A stretch of DNA of 64,000 bases from Planctomyces sp. (GCA_019636235.1 JAHBXW010000014.1:1-64000); one strand, 5' to 3'. Counted from the stretch's first letter, positions 17,359 through 27,898 are shown. Notes: generated by a model not told the origin, from the letters alone. Program-made: numbers and translations.

Positions 17359-17795
17359 ATGATGACGACGGGCAAGCGAGCCTCGGCGCGATCGCGTCGG
17401 TCCGGCTACCAGGTGTTTCTCAAGTCACACGACCGCGGACAAATGGCTGGCCGAAGTGCTGTGCGAAAAGATCGAGCTGACGGGCGCGACGACGTTCCGT
17501 GACGACCGGGATATCAACGGCGGCGACGAACATTCCCGAGGAGATTCGCCGCCAGTTGCGCCGGTCCCGGGAAATCGTGGTGCTGCTGACGCCCGAGTCG
17601 GTCAACCGCCCGTGGGTGCTGCTGGAGGTCGGCGCCGCGTGGGGGCTGAGCCGTCGAATGCGAATCACGCCTGTCCTGTGCCACACGCCGTTCGATATGA
17701 TTCCGGACATGATCCGCAACAAGAAGGCGATCAGGCTGAACGAGATGAACGCTTACCTGGCAGAGTTGTCCCGCCGCGTGGAGAGCGGAACATGA
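17359..17795 (+). pseudogene. TIR-domain protein gene with two single-base frameshifts
   Basis: Three consecutive frames together spell one TIR domain. Frame a starts at ATG 17359 and reaches SGYQVFL. After an apparent extra base near 17415-17418, frame b reads SHTTADKWLAEVLCEKIEL and TGATTFRDDRDINGGD. After a second extra base near 17525, frame c reads NIPEEIRRQLRRSREIVVLL, TPESVNRPWVLLEVGAAWGL and on to the stop at 17793-17795. The Glu in WVLLEVGAA matches the conserved catalytic-position glutamate of TIR NAD-glycohydrolases. Both shifts have the same sign, so neither repairs the other. The stop overlaps the next TIR gene by ATGA. Either a decayed gene or two sequencing errors; a GTG at 17499 could still give a 98-aa C-terminal piece. 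Confidence 0.8.
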
Positions 17796-18421
17796 TCGCG
17801 ACGCGACAACAGACCGTCGATGTGTTTCTGTCGTTCTCCGCTGCGGAGTCGGCTCTGGCCGGCCGCGTCGCCGACCAGCTCCGGGCACATGGGCTGGTGG
17901 TGTTCGATGAGGACCGCCTCGAGGAGCGCGCGCACATCGAAGACGCCATGTGGGACGCCGTCGCGGAATGCCGTGCGGTTGTGGCGATCGTGTCCCGGGA
18001 TGCGCCGACATCCCGAATGACGTTCGAGATCGGCGCGGCGCTGGCGTGGCGAAAGCCGGTCTTCGCGATTGCCAGCGACTGGTCACTGACGCGCGTCAAC
18101 CCGCTGCTGGCCCAGGCGAGCGTCTATTCGCCGGACCGCATCGACGACGTGGCCCGCGCCGTGCGGTCCATTCGTGATCTCTCCGCCCGCGACCGCCGGG
18201 TACTGGCCGGCGCGTGTCGGGCGACTGCCGGTTCCGTCGATCAGTTGATCGCCGACCCGGTCCTCCTTGATTCGCTCGAAGCCCGGTATCAGGCCCGAAC
18301 CGGACAGTTCGTTCCCGCGGAACGTCTGCTTTCGGAACTCCTGCGGATGCGCAAGCAGGGGCTTCTGAAAACGTCCGGCCGGGATCGCAAGGCTCCGGGC
18401 CGTCCGGCCGATGAGCCCTGA
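17792..18421 (+). CDS. TIR-domain protein
   Basis: A 209-aa protein with an N-terminal TIR domain (about residues 8-125): VDVFLSFSAAESALAGRVAD, GLVVFDEDRLE, the helix AMWDAVAECRAVVAIVSRD and MTFEIGAALAWRKPVFAI, in which Glu79 is at the conserved catalytic position. The remaining about 85 residues are helical and basic with no recognised domain. Its ATG overlaps the stop of the frameshifted TIR gene upstream (ATGA), and its last 11 bases overlap the start of the glycosyltransferase gene at 18411, so the three look translationally coupled. Bacterial TIR proteins are often NADases in antiviral defence or signalling; no SLOG (ThsA) or other known effector partner is present. Confidence 0.82.
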   Translation: MIATRQQTVDVFLSFSAAESALAGRVADQLRAHGLVVFDEDRLEERAHIEDAMWDAVAECRAVVAIVSRDAPTSRMTFEIGAALAWRKPVFAIASDWSLTRVNPLLAQASVYSPDRIDDVARAVRSIRDLSARDRRVLAGACRATAGSVDQLIADPVLLDSLEARYQARTGQFVPAERLLSELLRMRKQGLLKTSGRDRKAPGRPADEP

Positions 18422-20177
18422 ATCCGCGCTCCGGACCTCCACGCGTCACGTGAAACTTCGGCGTGCGATCCTGGAACTCGTCGCCGTCCTGATCGTGCTC
18501 GCGATCGGCGTCGGACTGCGCGTCGCCTGGCCGTCCCGGATGGCCGTCGAGCACTTCGACGAAGGCGTCTACGCCTCCAACCTCTACTCGCCGTTGACGG
18601 GCGATCGCTACCCCGATCAGCACCTGTACGCGCCGCCGCTCCTGCCGTGGCTGCTCGAATGGAGCACGGTGTTTTTTGGACCGGGCGGCGCGATGTGGGT
18701 CAACGTCTTCGCGGGGTCCGTCACTCTGGCCGTCGTGTGGGGACTGGTCCGCTCATGGTGGGGACCGGCGGCCGCTGGCGCGGCGCTCGTGCTGCTCGCG
18801 TTCAACGAGTTCCATGTCGCCTACAGCCGCGCGGCGCTGACCGACGCGCTGTTGTGCCTGTGGCTGACGGCCGGGGTCTGGACTGGCTGGCGGGCCGTCG
18901 TCCGTGGCGGCTGGGGGAATCTCCTGATCGCGGGCGGCTTCGCCGCGCTCGCCTGGTGGACGAAGTACAACGGCTGGCTGACGCTGGCGATCACGGGCGC
19001 GGGGACGGGGGGCTGGCTGGTTGCGGAGCGTTGGCTTCGTCCCGGGCCGCGGTCCGCGGCTCTGGCGGAGTCATCGCCTGAAGCCGGACGTGTCCTATTC
19101 CGCTGGCTGGCGACGGCAGCCATTGCCTTCGCCGCCTGGTCCCCATGGCTGATCCGGCTGCAGGACCACGGCGGCTACGCGGCCGTCGCTCGGAATCATG
19201 CCGGCTACTTCAGCGGGCCGGGCGAGTGGGGCGCGAACGCGGCCCGTCAGCTCGGCGCGCTGTTGCTGCAGCTCGGTTGGTCGGGCTCCCTCCTGCTTCC
19301 CTTGGCGACACTGGCGGCGGCGGCGCTCCTGGCCGCGGGTCTGGCGGGCGCTGCGGGGACGCGCGGAGCGGAGCCGGCCGCGCGGGACGACCGCGGGGCG
19401 CGGTCGGCCGCAGTATGGTTCTCACTGGCCTGGCTGATCGGGCTGTCGGTCGCCGTGCCTTTGTACCGTCCCTATCCGCGGCTGATGCTCCCCTGGGTCG
19501 TTGCGGGGGCGGTTGCGGGGGGCGGGCTGGTTGCGGCTGTCGTCACGCGGCGCGGGCGCAGATCCGTGGTTGGCTCCGGGGGGAGCAACCCAGCCAGCGA
19601 CGCTGAGCGACCTTCCTCGGCCGGTCGGCTGGAAACGGGACTGGTCGCGGCGGGCCTCGCGCTGTGCGCGGTTGTCGGCGTCTGGCGACCAACATCGGCG
19701 ACCGGACGGGCTGATGGGATCGGCCGCACGCCGACCGCCTGGCAGGACAGGACGTCGCTGCAACGGGTCGCGGACGAGGCGCTCGCACGACTGGCCGATG
19801 AGCCGCTGGCAGGGACGTTCGAGGGCTACCGCGCCGCGGTGTACGTCGTCGCCGAACCCGGGCTGTACTTCCACCTGGCCTCAAAGGAACGGGACAGCTC
19901 CGTCGGTCACCTCACGCAGGCGGCGAGCGACTTCGGCATGGCCGAACCGGGCGGGCATCGGGCGCCAATTCCGGCGTACGTTCTGGCGGGGCCGCATGCG
20001 GATCATGCCGAGGCGGAGCGCTTCCAGGCGACCGGCGCGCTGGAGCTGCTGGCGGAGTTCGAGGACCGGCCCAGCGACCTGGTGCTGCTGGACGATCGTC
20101 CGGCGGCGGAAGTCGCGCGCGGCGCCGGGGGCGTGCAGAGGATCCGGCTGTTCCACGTGAAAGCGACCGGTCGCTGA
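18411..20177 (+). CDS. GT39-type (PMT/ArnT-like) membrane glycosyltransferase
   Basis: A polytopic membrane protein of 588 aa from the GT-C fold. The first membrane helix (about residues 21-40) is followed by the periplasmic motif EHFDEGVYASN, with Asp50-Glu51 at the catalytic position of PMT/ArnT-like enzymes. Some ten hydrophobic segments follow up to about residue 440, then a soluble C-terminal region. These enzymes use lipid-linked sugars to glycosylate lipids or proteins on the outer face of the cytoplasmic membrane. The start overlaps the TIR gene by 11 bases, implying a shared transcript. The acceptor and sugar cannot be inferred. Confidence 0.88.
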   Translation: MSPESALRTSTRHVKLRRAILELVAVLIVLAIGVGLRVAWPSRMAVEHFDEGVYASNLYSPLTGDRYPDQHLYAPPLLPWLLEWSTVFFGPGGAMWVNVFAGSVTLAVVWGLVRSWWGPAAAGAALVLLAFNEFHVAYSRAALTDALLCLWLTAGVWTGWRAVVRGGWGNLLIAGGFAALAWWTKYNGWLTLAITGAGTGGWLVAERWLRPGPRSAALAESSPEAGRVLFRWLATAAIAFAAWSPWLIRLQDHGGYAAVARNHAGYFSGPGEWGANAARQLGALLLQLGWSGSLLLPLATLAAAALLAAGLAGAAGTRGAEPAARDDRGARSAAVWFSLAWLIGLSVAVPLYRPYPRLMLPWVVAGAVAGGGLVAAVVTRRGRRSVVGSGGSNPASDAERPSSAGRLETGLVAAGLALCAVVGVWRPTSATGRADGIGRTPTAWQDRTSLQRVADEALARLADEPLAGTFEGYRAAVYVVAEPGLYFHLASKERDSSVGHLTQAASDFGMAEPGGHRAPIPAYVLAGPHADHAEAERFQATGALELLAEFEDRPSDLVLLDDRPAAEVARGAGGVQRIRLFHVKATGR

Positions 20178-20227
20178 ACGGCGCGCCTCATGGGGGGTCT
20201 GGCGCCGCCGCTGAGGCCGGTCCGAGA

Positions 20228-21169
20228 TCACTCCGGAGCTTCCGCCGGGCTGCCTTCCTTGAGGTTCACCAGCGTAATGCCCAGCGCGACCGCGGCCCCG
20301 CTGGCCAGCAGCCAGGAAGAGAGTTCATCTCCGCGCAGCAACACTCCCAGCGCCACGCCGAAGATCGGCGTCGTGAAGCTGAACACGGAAATCTGCGAGG
20401 CGCCATGCCGCTTGAGCTGCCAGGCGTTCGCCGCGAAACAGAACCCCGACACAACGAACCCCGAGTACAGCAACGCCCACCAGGCGGGGAGTCCGGGCGC
20501 CCGGTCGGGGATCGGCTCGAACGCCAGACTGAGCGCGAGGAACATCGCGGCGCCGAGGATGTCATGCCAGAGGATCAGCGTCCCGGGCGGGATCGTGCGG
20601 ACCACGGTCTTCGTGTAGACGACCTTCACGCCCAACAGCAAGCCGCTGAGCATCAGCACCGCGTCGCCGAGCAGAGTCGGCTGGTCGAGCGCGGGTCCGA
20701 CAGTGACGGACGTTCCGCCCGGCTTGCCGGATGTCGCCAGCAACAGCACGACGCCCGCGGCGGCAATCAGCAGGCCCAGGACCTGGCGCGGCCGCAGGGC
20801 GATGCTGCGCAGCCAGAAGTGTTCTCCGGCGGCGACCCAGAAGACGTAGGTGTTGACGAACAGGGAGGCATGCGAGGCGGTCGACAGTTTGCCGCCGATG
20901 TTGAACGCGCCGATCTGCCCGACGAGCAGGACGGACATCCAGAAGACGGGCCGCCATTGAGAACGGGTCAGGCCGAGGGGGGCGCCCTCCCAGCGGCACC
21001 AGGCAAGCATGAACACCGCCGCCATGACGAACCGGATGGCGCCGACCAACAGCGGGGGGACGTCGTCGACCGCGAACTGGTTGGCGACGCCGGTGCCGCC
21101 CCACAGAAATGCGCTGAACAGCGCGAGCAGCGTCCCTGATGTTCGGAGCGGAAGGTGGGGCGAGTTCAC
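20228..21169 (-). CDS. EamA/DMT-family transporter
   Basis: A 313-aa inner-membrane protein with about ten hydrophobic segments in two EamA halves, the usual drug/metabolite transporter layout. The first helix region reads LLALFSAFLWGGTGVANQFA and the second half begins near LLGDAVLMLSGLLLGVKVVY. The C-terminus ends in LGITLVNLKEGSPAEAPE, with the positive-inside residues expected. Substrates in this family include amino acids, nucleotide sugars and metabolites, and none can be assigned. It is convergent with the glycosyltransferase gene, with only 50 bases between the stops. Confidence 0.9.
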   Translation of the reverse strand: MNSPHLPLRTSGTLLALFSAFLWGGTGVANQFAVDDVPPLLVGAIRFVMAAVFMLAWCRWEGAPLGLTRSQWRPVFWMSVLLVGQIGAFNIGGKLSTASHASLFVNTYVFWVAAGEHFWLRSIALRPRQVLGLLIAAAGVVLLLATSGKPGGTSVTVGPALDQPTLLGDAVLMLSGLLLGVKVVYTKTVVRTIPPGTLILWHDILGAAMFLALSLAFEPIPDRAPGLPAWWALLYSGFVVSGFCFAANAWQLKRHGASQISVFSFTTPIFGVALGVLLRGDELSSWLLASGAAVALGITLVNLKEGSPAEAPE

Positions 21170-21323
21170 GGAGACGAACCGGCCCTGGTCCGGACAGGCA
21201 GTCGGCGCCCCGTGTCGGCACGCCGCTGACGGCCGGGGCGATCGAGCCGCCGCTGGCCCCGCCCAGGGACGTCCGTCGCGCGGCGCCCAACCGACGCCGG
21301 GTCTCCTCCGTCCCGCGGCCGCA

Positions 21324-22532
21324 TCAGAGATTCAGTTCCATGAGGGGGTTGGACTCCTTCACGTCCTTGATGAGCGGGGACGTGGCGCGATCCTGGAACT
21401 GCGGCGGGATCTTCGTGAAGTCCTCGAGGTTCACCGGCCGGACCCAGACCCGGTTCTTGCCGATCACCGCACCGCGAATCCGTTCCGCGGGCATGTACAG
21501 CATATCGAACGCCCCATCCTCGCCGGTGAGGGCGGACGCATCCCGGGGGATGAGTTTGGGGTCCTCCCGGCTGCCGAGGGGGGTCATGAAAATCTCGACG
21601 TTGCTGAGCGGCTTGCCGTCGAGCTTGAGGACGCCGGAGACCCGGGCCAGGGGAGGCAGCGGGAGCGGGTCGTTGAACATCCGCGACGTCATCAGGAACA
21701 GGCCGACGCAAAGGACAATGACGCCGACGACGTAGTGGCCGTACTGGCGCCCGACCTCGATCAGCTCCCCCTTGATGTCGATGCGGGGCTCGCGCGATTC
21801 GGCGGGCATTTGTCCGGCGCGCGACCGGCCTTCCTGGGCCGTCCGGGCAAGGAGATCGCGGGCGCTGGAGGACGTCGTCGCGGCGCCGGAGAGCATCGCG
21901 CCGGCCATGTCGGCGGCGGAGCGGCCTCCGCGGGCCGGAGGGACGGCGGTCTCGGGCCGTCCGGGAACCTCGGTCTCTTCGTCCGACAGTTCGAGCTTGT
22001 CGCCGGCGTCGGGCTTCGATCCCCAGGGGCGACGGGCCGGAGGTTCAGGGCGGGGCGGCTGCGGCGGGGGGGCGGGCTTGGGCCTGGCGGCCCCCTCGGT
22101 CATCAGGAAAGCGACGGGATCAAAGTCATCGCCCTGGGCGGCGGCGGCCTTGGCGGGCGGCGCAGAGGCCGACTCGGCCGTGGCCGCTGGAGGAGCGGCC
22201 GCGGGCGACTTCGCGGGGGGCGGCTCAGAGGTCTTGCCAGCGGACCCGGCGGCGGGCGGGGCGGCTGGAGCGGGTTTGCGATCGGCGGGGCGCGGCTTCT
22301 CGGGCGCCTCGGCGGCGGAGCGCGCGGGGGGAAGGGGCGCTTCGGTCGTCGTCGCGGGGCCGCCTTCAGCCGTCTCTCCCGACACGCCGACCGGAACGGC
22401 CGGCTCGGCTTCCCCGACCTGCGGCACGACGAACGGCGTTTTGCACTTGGGGCACTTTCCCTGCGTGCCGGCGAGTTCCTCCTTGATCTTCAGCAGCGAA
22501 CCGCATTTGCTGCAGGTCACCCGGATCGACAT
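21324..22532 (-). CDS. zinc-ribbon membrane protein with carboxypeptidase-regulatory-like domain
   Basis: A 402-aa protein. The N-terminal zinc ribbon of MJ0042 type has Cys7, Cys10, Cys27 and Cys30 (VTCSKCG, GKCPKCK). A Pro/Ala/Glu-rich disordered stretch of about 210 residues follows. A single membrane span (YGHYVVGVIVLCVGLFLMTS, about 295-314) leads to an external domain of about 85 residues resembling carboxypeptidase-regulatory/transthyretin-like domains (VSGVLKLDGKPLSNVEIFMT). The chosen ATG at 22532 puts the zinc ribbon at the very N-terminus. Architecture is typical of planctomycetes; the function is unknown, perhaps linking a cytoplasmic sensor to the periplasm. Confidence 0.82.
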   Translation of the reverse strand: MSIRVTCSKCGSLLKIKEELAGTQGKCPKCKTPFVVPQVGEAEPAVPVGVSGETAEGGPATTTEAPLPPARSAAEAPEKPRPADRKPAPAAPPAAGSAGKTSEPPPAKSPAAAPPAATAESASAPPAKAAAAQGDDFDPVAFLMTEGAARPKPAPPPQPPRPEPPARRPWGSKPDAGDKLELSDEETEVPGRPETAVPPARGGRSAADMAGAMLSGAATTSSSARDLLARTAQEGRSRAGQMPAESREPRIDIKGELIEVGRQYGHYVVGVIVLCVGLFLMTSRMFNDPLPLPPLARVSGVLKLDGKPLSNVEIFMTPLGSREDPKLIPRDASALTGEDGAFDMLYMPAERIRGAVIGKNRVWVRPVNLEDFTKIPPQFQDRATSPLIKDVKESNPLMELNL

Positions 22533-22745
22533 ACGAACCGCCTCATGGAACAAGGGGATGTGCGAGCGGCCGACAGGCGGCGCGACGCGCCGGACAGCGA
22601 TGCGTCCCGCCCTCGGCCGCTTCGAAAGCGCCCTCCCGGAAAGGATACGCGGCTTCGGCACGGATGCCAAAGCCTACGGCCGCACAGCGACAGGGCGCCG
22701 CGCGGCCGTGAGGGAATCGTCATCCGCAACAGGACGCCGACGGGA

Positions 22746-23828
<1,083 letters not shown>

Positions 23829-24029
23829 GACGCAACCCTCGTGTAGCAGCGGACCAGGGATTCCCGACGTGTGCAGACCAGCGCAAGGATGAATGACTCG
23901 CCTGGGCCTTGCGCCGTAATGCCGGGCCGGCGGAAGCGTGTCTTCTCCTGCATCTTGCGGCAGCCCAAACCGGGCTGTCAAGACGGAAGTCGTGCGGTGA
24001 AGCGGTTTGGGGCGCTCCAGGACCCGGGC

Positions 24030-26306
24030 TCAGCGGGCCCCGGCGACCTGCTCCAACGGCACGAAGCCCGCTCCGGCCAGCGAATCCTCCGACGCCGGAT
24101 CCGGCGAAAGCGTGATCCAGACCGACTTGAAACCCGGCGTCTTCGACTGCTGGTCGACGTCGCGGGGCACCAGCACATTCGCCTCCGGCAGGTACATCGC
24201 CGCGTTGCCGGCGCGGATGTCGAAATCCCGCACCAGGATCCGCCGCATCTCCCCCGCCGGACTCGACACCCGCACCCGCTGATCCACGGCCAGCCCCAGC
24301 CGCGCGATGTCGTCCGAGTTCATCAGGATGATGTCCCGCCGATCCTGGCCCCGATAGATGTCCTCGTCCTCGTACACGACGGTGTTGAACTGTCCCTCGG
24401 AACGGATTGTCATCAGCCGCAGTCCGCCCGGTCCGGAGTCCGAAGGGGCGGCCGCCTGCGCGACCTTCTCCCAGGCGGGCCGGAGTTCCGAGAACCGCGC
24501 GCGTCCGTCCGCCGTCGGGAAGACCGGCTGGTGGAACGTGCGTCCGCCGATCTGAAACTCCTTCCGGGTGACGTCCACAGATCCGATCGCTTCGTAGCCG
24601 GGAATGATCCGGGCGATCATCGCGCGCACCCCGGACAGCTCCCGCATGTCCCGCCAGTTGACGGGCGAGTCGGCGAGCAGCCGCTCGGCGAGCGTGGTGA
24701 TGATCTCGACTTCGGATTTCGCCTCGGCGACGCGTGATGGTCCGCCATCGCTGAAGCGCACGAAATTAAACATCGATTCCTGAGTCGTCGGCTGCGGCTC
24801 CTCGTCGCGGGCCAGCGCCGGGAGGATCAGCGTTTCCCGTCCCAGTCCCCAGGCGTGACCGGTGTTCAGGGTCGTGTTGACGTACGTCACCAGGTCCAGA
24901 TTCGCAAACGCGCGGTGCGCGAACTTCGCATCCGGATTGCTCCCGAACAGGTTGCCGCCCAGGCAAATCGCCCCGCGGACGCGCCCTTCAGCGGCCGCCT
25001 CCATGCAGGCCATCGTGTCCAGGCCGGGCGTCGTCGGCAACGACACGCCCAACAGCTCTTCCAGCCGATCAATGATCTGCTGCTTCAGCGCCGGCGCGAC
25101 GCCCATCGAGCCGATGCCCTGCACGTTGGAATGCCCGCGGATCGGCAGCAGCCCCGCGCCGGGCCGACCGATCATCCCCCGCATGAGCGCCAGGTTGACG
25201 ATCATCCGCACGTTTTCGGACCCGTGCAGGTGATGCGTGATGCCCATCGTCCAGCCGAACACCGCTGTCCGGGCGCGTCCGTACGTCAGCGCGATCTGCT
25301 CCATGTCCTCCCGCGACACTCCCGAGCGGCGGACGATTTCGTCCCAGTCGAGCGCGCGGACCTCTTCCGCAAAGCCGGCGAAGCCCTCCGTCGCCTGGTT
25401 GAGGAATTTCGCGTCCGTCAGGCGGCGTTCCAGCAGCGCTTTCGCGACGCCCGCCAGCAGCGGGATGTCCCCGCCAATGTGCGGCTGCACGTACTGCGAG
25501 GCGATCTCCGATCCGAACAGCAGGCTCCGCACGTCCGACGGGACGCTGAAGTTCACCAGTCCCAGCTCGCGGATGGGGTTGATGACGATCACGTGCCCGC
25601 CCCGGCGGCGGATGTTCATCAGCGTTCGCATCAACCGGGGGTGGTTCGAGGCCGGGTTGCCACCGATGAGGATGAACAGGTCGGTGTCTTCCACATCCTC
25701 GAGCGTGACGGTCGCCGTCCCGGTGCCCAGCGCCTGGTTCAGCGCCACGCCGCTGGCCTGATGGCAGTAGTAGGAACAGTTGTTCACATAATTGGTGCCG
25801 TACAGCCGGGCGAACAACTGCAGCAGAAAGGCCGCTTCGTTCGACGACCGACCGCTGCAGTAGAAGAAGTTCTGCTGGGGGCCGGCGTCCGCGAGCTGGC
25901 GGACGATCCGCGCGTATGCGTCCTCCCAGGAGAGGACGCGGTAGTGCGTGTCGCCCGGACCGGCGAAGACGGGCTGCGCGATCCGCCCGCTCCATTCAAG
26001 TTCGCGCGGGGAGAGAGTTTTGAGGTCGGCGATCGAATACCGCTCGAAGAACTCGGGCCGCAGTCCATCCTGCATGTCGGCCACCATGGCCTGGAGGGAC
26101 TTCTTGCAGACTTCGGGCCAGTGCCCCTGTTCGTTCCGCATGCCTCCTTGCTGGCCCCCCATGCCAAGCGCGCACGTCTTGCACGTATTGCGCGTGGACA
26201 TGGCGTTCCACAGCCGCCACCACCGGACGCGGTTCGCCATTCGCAGCGTGTACTTGACGGCCGCCCAGCCGCCGCCTGACTTCAGCCGTCGCATGACGTT
26301 CCCCAT
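24030..26306 (-). CDS. FdhF/YdeP-family molybdopterin oxidoreductase
   Basis: A 758-aa member of the DMSO-reductase superfamily resembling E. coli YdeP. The N-terminus bears the short iron-sulfur-type motif NTCKTCALGMGG (Cys42, Cys45) and Cys67 in PEVCKK rather than the full [4Fe-4S] set of formate dehydrogenase. The molybdopterin-binding body contains LIGGNPASNHPRLM and GAICLGGNLFGSNPD, and the C-terminal molydopterin dinucleotide-binding domain has LMTIRSEGQFNTVVYEDED. There is no in-frame TGA suggestive of selenocysteine. YdeP is tied to acid resistance in E. coli; the substrate here is unknown. A molybdenum-hydroxylase FAD subunit gene lies upstream on the same strand, separated by one small gene. 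Confidence 0.9.
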   Translation of the reverse strand: MGNVMRRLKSGGGWAAVKYTLRMANRVRWWRLWNAMSTRNTCKTCALGMGGQQGGMRNEQGHWPEVCKKSLQAMVADMQDGLRPEFFERYSIADLKTLSPRELEWSGRIAQPVFAGPGDTHYRVLSWEDAYARIVRQLADAGPQQNFFYCSGRSSNEAAFLLQLFARLYGTNYVNNCSYYCHQASGVALNQALGTGTATVTLEDVEDTDLFILIGGNPASNHPRLMRTLMNIRRRGGHVIVINPIRELGLVNFSVPSDVRSLLFGSEIASQYVQPHIGGDIPLLAGVAKALLERRLTDAKFLNQATEGFAGFAEEVRALDWDEIVRRSGVSREDMEQIALTYGRARTAVFGWTMGITHHLHGSENVRMIVNLALMRGMIGRPGAGLLPIRGHSNVQGIGSMGVAPALKQQIIDRLEELLGVSLPTTPGLDTMACMEAAAEGRVRGAICLGGNLFGSNPDAKFAHRAFANLDLVTYVNTTLNTGHAWGLGRETLILPALARDEEPQPTTQESMFNFVRFSDGGPSRVAEAKSEVEIITTLAERLLADSPVNWRDMRELSGVRAMIARIIPGYEAIGSVDVTRKEFQIGGRTFHQPVFPTADGRARFSELRPAWEKVAQAAAPSDSGPGGLRLMTIRSEGQFNTVVYEDEDIYRGQDRRDIILMNSDDIARLGLAVDQRVRVSSPAGEMRRILVRDFDIRAGNAAMYLPEANVLVPRDVDQQSKTPGFKSVWITLSPDPASEDSLAGAGFVPLEQVAGAR

Positions 26307-26354
26307 CCCCCGAGCGAGTGTCGCCGACCGCGCCGCTTCCCGGCCGCCTGCCGT

Positions 26355-26726
26355 TCAGTCCTCCGGCGGAGGCGGGGCCTTGCGCGGATACCCGGTCCAC
26401 GCCAGCGACTTCGCCACCCGGCCTTCCGCGCCCGATTCGAGCGTCTTGAGGATGTCCTGAACGGTCCGATTCATCGGGAGTTCCCGCTCCAGCTTCTTCA
26501 GGACGTCCGCGGGCACGTTGCGGCTGCCGGCGCCGGGCCCCCCCTCAACGAACGAACGCTTCTGATCGAACACCGCCCAGAACACCGTGCGGCCGTGCGT
26601 CCTGGCGCCGTCCCGCGCCTTGTCGGCATCGCCCCCTTTCGCGCGGTTGCCGTTGACCGTGTACAGGTCGGCCCGCTCGAAGATGATGGCGATGACGTTC
26701 CAGTCCTTGCGGCTGAACAGTCCCAT
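26355..26726 (-). CDS. conserved-looking small protein of unknown function
   Basis: A 123-aa soluble protein beginning MGLFSRKDWNVIAIIFERAD with no signal peptide. It has a strand-like N-terminal half (WNVIAIIFERADLYTVNG, VFWAVFDQKRSF) and a helical C-terminal half (VLKKLERELPMNRTVQDI), ending in a proline run. I do not recognise the family. It lies 48 bases upstream of the YdeP-type gene and 56 bases downstream of the FAD-subunit gene on the same strand, so it is likely part of one transcript with them and might assist molybdoenzyme maturation, which is inference from position only. Confidence 0.7.
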   Translation of the reverse strand: MGLFSRKDWNVIAIIFERADLYTVNGNRAKGGDADKARDGARTHGRTVFWAVFDQKRSFVEGGPGAGSRNVPADVLKKLERELPMNRTVQDILKTLESGAEGRVAKSLAWTGYPRKAPPPPED

Positions 26727-26782
26727 GGGTCGACCTCGCAGTCCTCGAAAACCAGGCGGGGAATCAGGGATCGCACGACGGA

Positions 26783-27658
26783 TCAGGACCGGCCGCCGCG
26801 GGCGCGGCTCACGGCTGCCTGCAGCACGCGCTCGACCAGCACGCCCGTGACGTGCGTGCGGAATTCGGCCGTCCCGCGCATGTCCGTGATGGGCGAGATG
26901 ATTTCCCGCGCCGCCCGGCCGGCCGCCTGGAACGTCGACTCCCCGACCGGCTGGCCTATGACGGCCTGCGCCGCCTGCTCGGCCAGCAGCGGCGTCGGGG
27001 CCACCGCGCCCAGCGCGATTCTCGCCGCCGTGATCGTCTGGCCCCCGGCGTCCAGGGTCACCGCGGCGCCGACGCCGACCACGGCAATGTCCATTTCATT
27101 GCGGGGAATGAACCGACGGTAATGCGATCCGGAATGCGGCCCCGGCGCGGGAAGTTCGAACTCGACGAGCAGTTCGCCCGGCTGCAGCACGTTCTTTCCG
27201 GGGCCGGTGCAGAACTGTTCGATCGGCACGCGGCGGGTTCCCTGCGGTCCGGCGATGACGCAGGCGGCCGAGAGCGCGATCAGCGATGGAATCGAATCCG
27301 CGGCCGGCCCGGACGTGCAGACGTTGCCGCCGAACGTCGCCCGGTTCTGGATCTGAATGCCGCCGATGATGTGGGCCGAGTCCGCCAGCGCGGCATAATC
27401 GCGCTGGATCGCCTCGTGGGCGACAATCCGGAAGCAGGGAGTCGCCGCCCCGATCCGCAGCCCCTTCGGGCCGGCCTCCAGAATGTTCAGTTCGGGCAGC
27501 TTCTTGACGTCGACCAGCACGTCGGGGGCGAGTCGGCCGACGCGGACGTGATCGATGAGATCGGTCCCCCCCGCCAGCGGCCGGCAGCCCGGCCCTGTCG
27601 CCAGAATCGCCAGCGCCTCCGGAAGTGTCGTCGGGGATTCGTATTCGAAATCTCGCAT
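26783..27658 (-). CDS. molybdenum hydroxylase FAD-binding subunit (subunit M)
   Basis: A 291-aa FAD-binding subunit of a xanthine dehydrogenase / CO dehydrogenase-type enzyme (CoxM/XdhB-like). FAD contacts are visible in RPLAGGTDLIDHVRVG and in ATFGGNVCTSGPAADSIP, and the C-terminal CO_deh_flav_C domain contains YRRFIPRNEMDIAVVGVGAA. The ATG at 27658 begins right at the domain (MRDFEYESPTTLPEALAIL); the longer frame is Arg/Pro-rich noise. The molybdopterin subunit is about 24 kb away at 498-2828 on the same strand and no [2Fe-2S] subunit is present, so pairing of the two is possible but unproven. Confidence 0.9.
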   Translation of the reverse strand: MRDFEYESPTTLPEALAILATGPGCRPLAGGTDLIDHVRVGRLAPDVLVDVKKLPELNILEAGPKGLRIGAATPCFRIVAHEAIQRDYAALADSAHIIGGIQIQNRATFGGNVCTSGPAADSIPSLIALSAACVIAGPQGTRRVPIEQFCTGPGKNVLQPGELLVEFELPAPGPHSGSHYRRFIPRNEMDIAVVGVGAAVTLDAGGQTITAARIALGAVAPTPLLAEQAAQAVIGQPVGESTFQAAGRAAREIISPITDMRGTAEFRTHVTGVLVERVLQAAVSRARGGRS

Positions 27659-27898
27659 GGCGGAATCGTCAGGGAGGGCGGCGGCGGTCAGCACGGCAGG
27701 CCGGCGGGACGCCCGGTGCGGGAATTCCGCGGACCGGCGTCCGTTGGGACCGATCACAGTATCCGGATGCGTTCGCCGACGCCAGAAATCGGCCTGATGT
27801 CGATCGGCCGCGCGGCCGGCGGCGAATCGCGCTCGACATGCGGGACGCTTCTCCGCAAAATGGTGCGTTCACCGCACTCCCTGAATTCCGCCAGAGCC

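Noticed and set aside
17456-18421. A single 321-aa fusion protein spanning both TIR genes
   Set aside because: Its middle third is low-quality sequence in the wrong frame; the TIR signal there is in another frame, and the second gene has its own ATG.
20178-20227. Possible terminator between convergent GT39 and DMT genes (GCCTCA/TGAGGC)
   Set aside because: Only a 6-bp stem with a 21-base loop; too weak to report as a feature.
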